Assembly (NCBI GenBank): GCA_023935145.1
Contig: CM043698.1
Coordinates: forward strand, 14,058,001 to 14,122,000
Length of the DNA stretch: 64,000 nucleotides
Reading direction: 5' to 3'
DNA from: Bretschneidera sinensis
Lineage: Eukaryota; Streptophyta; Magnoliopsida; Brassicales; Akaniaceae
Each line of letters opens with the position of its first letter. Position 1 is the stretch's first letter. The notes under the pieces were generated by a model. It saw nothing but the letters and a program-made list of their open reading frames with translations. It searched no databases and was not told where the DNA came from. A program made the translations under genes and the position numbers. Below, in pieces: positions 58,707 through 64,000 of the stretch.

Positions 58707-60777
58707 TCACAGATAAGTGACCCTTCCACATTTAATGGCATTGGCAGGAATTGGAGCTTCATCCCTTTGTGGAATAGTTGATGGGTCCTCCTCTCCAACA
58801 CCTTTGACTCTAAGGTACAACTCTTGCCCAAGATAACAAACATTATCAGGATAGCTGTCCATGAGAATGGATATACCTGTGCTCATTCATCACGACATTT
58901 CAATTTTTGTCATGTTTCACAATTTTTTTTTTATATTAAAGTAATAAAAGAACTATATCAAAACTAAGATATTACTCAAACCTGAGGAGAAATGCAAACT
59001 AAGCTGAACCGTGGACCGAGAAACGGCATCAACAATGTTATATGTTGCCATCTTGCTCTCATTCCATTTGCCCGAGCCCATGCTGCAAATTTTGTTAACC
59101 AATTTCAATAGAAACAGGAGAAAAAATTTATTTAAGTATCCATAAGATTGAGAAAATAAGCCTCTCACCCAACAACAAAAAAGTTGTAGCCATCAATATG
59201 CCATGTCTGCAGATCATCAAGGGGATTATGAAACACAATTTGGACGAAATCGTGGTAATTAACATCAATAACAGAAGTGCCCAAACTGGGACCACTGTCA
59301 GTGGGTTTGTCAGGAAACATCCCTGGAGTGAATACATCATTGAGCTGGAAATAATCTGCCAATTTCAATGGTGTATCGGGATGAACAAATGAGATTCCAT
59401 TAATGATGTATCGAAGTTTCTCCCAATTCATCATTACATCATTCTCAAGGATGATTGTGCGAGAGATGCTGATGTTTCCATAGTGGTAAGAACCCTGGGG
59501 GTTTGGCCTAGCAGCTCCTGCTGTTAAGTCCCATCTGTTAAAAAAACACCATATGAGATAATAGATTCAGTTTAATTTGGTCTTTCTTTGCATTTAAATG
59601 ATTAAGTATGCATTTGGTACACTGAATTGAGAAGAGGGTAGAAGTCAGATGATGATAAAATGATATAAGCTTAATCTGGTGTATCGTACCTTATTGAACG
59701 AGCCTGCTCAACAGAGTAGATATAATCATAAGGGAGTGGTCCTGAGGGAAGAGGCCCAAGGGGATTTCCTGCAGAATCCGGATAACGAACAATACCAACA
59801 CCAAAGCGCTCGAAAAAAGTGAAACAGGAACTGGCATCCATGAAGAAGGATTTGCCATCAGTCAGGTTTTTGGCAGTGACTAACACTGAGTAAGATTGGC
59901 CAACATGGATGTCCAAATTACTGTAGTATTGTTGAACATTGTAAGATCCTTCAGTCTGCACCAACAGCATGTAATGGTCCTCAATCCTGAAGTTTATGGA
60001 TGTTCTCAATCCCACATTGGAAATTCTTAGCCTGTACGTACACCCTGTAATACAATAATTATAGCAACATCAAACTTTAAATACAAATGTTAATAACAAT
60101 TTTATATGTGGGATGGAAAATAAAATTTACCTGGTTCAAAATCAAAGATGGTTTGATTAGGGCCAAGCCCATTGATGAGAATTCCATCTGGCATGGGCAG
60201 ACTGATCCCACCATCAAGTGAAGCTCTCAAGTCCTGTAACAAGTAAAACAACACAATGTTTTATTTTCTCAATCACACAACAAAAAAACTACTTTTATTT
60301 TAGCAGCATACATACCCTGTGATCAGCATTGAACCAATCTCCAATGAGTAGATCAATTTCTTTAAATGGTTGGGGGAATGGAATAGAAATAACGTCGCTA
60401 TCATTGACACGGATGGCACCATATCCACCACCAGCTTTCTGCAGAAGAAGTGAAGGGAAATAAAAGAAACTTCCAATCTGATCCTTCATCTGAAACTGTA
60501 TGTCCAGTTTTGGCCTGGTAGTATTGGGCAATTTGTCTCTTGCACACAATCTTGCCATGAATTCCTCCTTAGTTGCACCCCATTCCTAAAATATTAAATT
60601 ACCCATTATTCAAATTAACCATCATAAATTAAATTTCCCCCAAAAAAATTAAAAATAAAATATATATTTCGAATTTAATGATTACCATGTCATGAGAAAT
60701 GGATCTGTCAAGTTGTTATGAATGTTAATATTCACAACATTATTGTTGTTGCATTCACCAGTGGTCCAGGGAACATG
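58707..60777 (-). pseudogene. SKU5-similar (SKS) multicopper-oxidase-like pseudogene
   Basis: Cupredoxin-fold, cell-surface family related to ascorbate oxidase (SKU5/SKS, pollen types). Exon remnants on the minus strand: about 60686-60777 (FPGPL...), 60319-60587 (QMKDQIGSFFYFPSLLLQ), 60132-60234, 59692-60047 (NVGLRTSINFRIEDHYMLL), 59164-59517 (KLRYIINGISFVHPDTPLKL), 58982-59084 (MGSGKWNESKMATYNIVDA) and 58707-58869 (YLGQELYLRVKGVGEEDP). Lesions: the 5' half of exon 1 with the signal peptide is gone; a one-base loss breaks exon 1 after NATT; another breaks exon 2 just before QMKDQIG; the donor after STVQ reads CAG|CT instead of CAG|GT; and an internal deletion in the last exon removes the usual DNxGMWNLRS segment and shifts frame. 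Middle exons are still well preserved, so loss is fairly recent. Confidence 0.92.
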
Positions 60778-60972
60778 TTTTTATTAAATAAAATTTTCTC
60801 TGTTTCAATTTATATTTCACATTATATTATTCATTTAATTAGGTAATTATTTTTTTATAATTTTAAATTAATATCATATTTTAAAAAATTAAAATCAAAA
60901 TTATATTTTTGCACGTATAAATTGAGATAGAAAGAGTATAGTTTGGCCAAGGGTAATCAAAGCTTTGGTAGC

Positions 60973-61061
<89 letters not shown>

Positions 61062-61500
61062 TTAAAAGTACACTTTTTTACGTAAAAGATGAAAGTTGAA
61101 CCTTTATTATGCATATCCTATCATAAAATTGCTTAGCACAAAAATACCTACGTAGCATGGGCATTATGATTAATATTTAACTTAGTTTTTTATTAAATAA
61201 AATTTTCTTTGTTTCAATTTATATATCATATTATATTATTTATTTAATAAAATAATTTTTTAAAATTTTAAATTAAAAAAACAATTAAAATTTTACAAAT
61301 GTAGTTTTATAAAATTCAAAAGTATTCAAAAATAATTTTTTATAATTTTAAATTAATAATATATTTTAAAAAAATAAAATCAAAATTGCTTTCTAACACA
61401 TAAATGAAAAGCGGTATAGTTTAATATGGTGAGGGTAATCAGAGCTTTGGTAGCAAAATCTCTTTTTCTCTTCTTAAAAGTACACTTTTTTAGCCTAAAG
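60777..61500. repeat. Local direct duplication of AT-rich repeat
   Basis: Segment 60777-61090 recurs at about 61183-61500. Both begin TTTTTATTAAATAAAATTTTCT and end GCTTTGGTAGCAAAATCTCT, then TTAAAAGTACACTTTTTTA. The left copy abuts the truncated SKS exon 1, so this repeat marks the breakpoint of that gene. Confidence 0.85.
60979..61059. repeat. (CT)n(AT)n compound microsatellite
   Basis: About 12 CT units followed by about 28 AT units, inside the left copy of the local duplication; the right copy has only TCTCTTTTTCTC. Confidence 0.95.
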
Positions 61501-63782
61501 AGAAAATCTCTCTTTGATATGGGCACCTGACATAAGCCCAATACAGGTCCTGACCCGTATGAGCTGGACCCGATAAAGGTCAGGCCCAAATATATGAGCT
61601 CGGCGTATTTTAGGCCCAGTACAGTAGAATTGTTTGTTGTCACTAAATATAAAAAATCTTATGCAGAATTTCTTATATTTTTTCTTTAATAAAAATGAAA
61701 TTTTAGTTATTGTGTGAATTTTTAGTGGCTGTGGATCTGTTCATGCACACTTTGTCTACACTTTCTAATGGGTGTAAGTTCGTGCTGCTTGACGAATTGT
61801 TTCCATATATTTCTTATTTTTGAATATTACTAATATATATTTTTTAAATTTTATTCGTGTAAAAAGCTTAAAATTTATGTTGATGCATGATATATTGTTG
61901 AATATGTTGCTAGGGAATTTTTTATGAAAAAGAAGAAAAAAAAATTCAAAATAGATTCGGGTCAGTTATTTGGTCATCTCATCTATTAAAAAGATAGTTA
62001 AACGATAAATTATTTCATAAACTTAAATCGGTGTGAAAGAGTTTAACTAGCTTTTTCTACTTTAACGCGTTCTTTCACTTGCAAACCGTGTGAAAAATTA
62101 ACGCACCTTATTTTGTATTTGAAATATTAACGAAGAGAGATTTTTCAAGACTCAAAATTATAATCTAGAACTCTAATACTATCTTAACGAAATAGTTGAG
62201 TGATTAATAATCTCACGAGTTCAATATTATAAGAATGAGCCCATTTATTGATAATTTATCAAATTTAAGTGGGGTTTGGATTTAAAAAAAAAAAAGAGAT
62301 TTTGGTTTTGAGTTTTACAAAGTAAACAATAAACAAGTCGAATACGAGTATATGTTTTCTTAAGAGGTATTGCAATTTTCATCGGTATCTACTTTCTAAT
62401 GAACAGACTAACAGGTAAATGTGGATACGTTATAAATGCGAAATTCTAAATTAAACTGTAATTTGTTCAAATAAGCAAGTTGACAACATATTGATTGACA
62501 AGAATACTTAACCAAATAATTATGAAAGAAAATAAAAAAAATTGAATAAATCTTTAAATATTTATCAAAGTACTTATTTTGATGGATTTTCGTTATCAAA
62601 TTTTACAGTTTGATAAAAATTATGATCTAATAATAATATTAGTTTCTCGAAATACTTTCAAGATGCATAGATAAAAAAAAAAATACCCTCTCAGTTAGAT
62701 TTGGCTTTAGCCTAACGTGAAACCCAAAAAAAATTGTATAGTTTTTCAGGTGTTATTTGTTGTCATCACTGAGTGAGCTTGGTCGCGGTTTTTGGCTGGC
62801 CTAATTCCAGTAAAGTGGAGTCATAATACTCCCATGATGATACTTTAAAACGCATAAATGAATTAGATAAATAAATGACAAGAGACATCTTTATAAATAT
62901 CTTGTACTATTTTTTAAGAGAAGTGGGTAATTTGTTTATTAATCTTCTCGAAGATTTCTCTAACTGTACTCTATACATGACATAAGCATCTTTTATTTTC
63001 CACAAATCTGTACTAAGCTTAACTCAGATGATGATGCAAATTGCAAATTCGTATACAGTATATTACCATCTTAAATTATTATTCATATGAAGAAGACAAG
63101 CCGTCTTAGAGCATCAAGTAACAGATTAAACCATTTTTGTCTTAAAAGTATTGAACAGCCCTTTCCATTTCTACATTTTATATATTATATACTTACATAA
63201 AATATGTATAGTTTCTTTAAACAAACACTGAAAATATATAACAAAATATATTAAATTTTAATGATGTGATATTATTTTTATGTGCAAACCATGAATTATA
63301 ATCGTTAATTATGCAATTAAATTTTTTTTTTGGGTGTTTAACTAAGCGGTTGTTTTATTTTTTAAATGATAGTAATATTTTGATTTTGATTTGAATTAAT
63401 TTTTTTTTGAAAACAAAAGAGTAATAAGGTAAGTTATTTAAATTATTAAAAATTAGAAAAAAAACTCAGACTTTACACGAAAAAGAAGGTTTTAGAAATG
63501 TGGATTTTTCCTTTCTTTCGATTCGGGAATTGTTTAAATGCAATTCATAAGTTTTTGGATGATTGAACCCCAAACAACCCATAGCTGCTCTCTCCTGCCA
63601 ACAACACCAGCTCTGTTGGCAACAGAAACCTCACAGCTGTAAATCCCAAACGTAGCATGGTAATGCGATCTCTCACTCTTCCATCCTCTCTCCTTGTCCC
63701 TCCAACTACACTTTCTTAGTGGGCATGAATAAAAAAGATAGGTAAATAGAGAAAATCTAGAGGAGATTGAGAGTGAAGAGAG
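61501..63782. other. Intergenic region and GTG-like promoter
   Basis: Mostly AT-rich with no gene found. The stretch from about 63560 to 63782 is more balanced in composition, with CT-rich runs (CTCTCACTCTTCCATCCTCTC), and is probably promoter and 5' UTR of the next gene. Confidence 0.45.
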
Positions 63783-64000
63783 ATGGGGTGGGGCTGGGCG
63801 ATCTTCGAGGGAGTGGTGGTGATTGGATCGCTTTGTCTACTGGGATGGACAGGGCTTTGGTTCTTGAACCGAAGGCTCTACAAAGAGTACGAAGAGAAGC
63901 GAGTGTTGGTTCAGATCATTTTCAGTGTCGTTTTTGCCTTCTCTTGCAATCTTCTCCAGCTCGTTCTCTTCGAGATCATTCCTGTTCTCTCTAGAGAGTA
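63783..64000 (+). CDS. GTG/COLD1 (GPR89-like) membrane protein, first exon only
   Basis: First 71-72 residues of the plant GTG1/GTG2/COLD1 family, nine-pass membrane proteins related to human GPR89 (Golgi pH regulator) and linked to ABA, cold and growth signalling. The frame starts [20 protein letters not shown], continues through [15 protein letters not shown] and ends IIPVLSRE at the window edge, following the family closely. Two membrane segments are visible, at about residues 5-28 and 41-65. A GT at 63998-63999 is the likely exon 1 donor. The remainder lies outside the window. Confidence 0.93.
   Translation, partial: MGWGWAIFEGVVVIGSLCLLGWTGLWFLNRRLYKEYEEKRVLVQIIFSVVFAFSCNLLQLVLFEIIPVLSRE

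Noticed and set aside
63767..63994. Frame starting MRVKRDGVG at the right edge
   Set aside because: The overlapping frame from 63783 matches the GTG/COLD1 N-terminus almost throughout, so the other frame is a shadow.

Overview
This is a stretch of plant nuclear DNA, almost certainly from a core eudicot and possibly a woody one. Introns are small and AT-rich with GT-AG borders (one GC-AG). The gene families are land-plant ones: a GASA/snakin peptide, plant beta-tubulin with its standard three-exon layout, the LIN/CERBERUS ligase, an SKU5-like oxidase, a PSI1-like protein and GTG/COLD1. The spaces between genes hold LINE, Ty3/gypsy, SINE-like, TRIM-like and inverted-repeat elements. I cannot name the species from sequence alone. 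Exon borders were read by eye from splice signals and family conservation.

1-20.9 kb: a tandem segmental duplication. A convergent pair, a GASA peptide gene (+) and a beta-tubulin gene (-), occurs twice: copy A about 4205-10616 and copy B about 13290-19992. Copy B runs on into tubulin exon 1 and is a complete 447-residue gene. Copy A stops inside tubulin intron 1, so its tubulin has exons 2-3 only and is drifting. Both GASA genes are intact. Copy A also holds a GASA C-terminal fragment that copy B lacks. The first 177 bases are a third copy of the block upstream of GASA, cut off by a decayed L1-type LINE.

20.9-30.3 kb: nested transposons. Two long imperfect inverted repeats (about 20925-21140 and 30060-30240) bracket a broken eIF4E exon 1 and a decayed Ty3/gypsy element (about 22327-29440). 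Its LTRs carry two kinds of tandem array. A 28-bp TGACGTCC-type minisatellite follows.

31.3-45.1 kb: two intact minus-strand genes in a row, a 13-exon BRE/BRCC45 homologue (378 aa) and a 16-exon LIN/CERBERUS U-box/WD40 ubiquitin ligase (1497 aa). 46.4-47.0 kb: an intronless cyclophilin (172 aa), head to head with LIN. 47.1-48.5 kb: an inverted-repeat block carrying a KH-domain fragment. 48.5-49.6 kb: a duplicated AT-rich non-coding unit.

51.3-56.4 kb: a 12-exon PSI1-like gene (618 aa). 57.0-57.3 kb: a broken fragment of a Werner-like exonuclease. 58.7-60.8 kb: an SKU5-similar pseudogene with several clear lesions. 63.8-64.0 kb: the first exon of a GTG/COLD1 gene that leaves the window.

The genes do not form one pathway. 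The strongest unusual signals are the duplication with a breakpoint inside a gene, two separate inverted-repeat elements each holding a host gene fragment (eIF4E and KH), and the structured repeat arrays in the gypsy LTRs. I saw no clear sign of a wholly new gene system.
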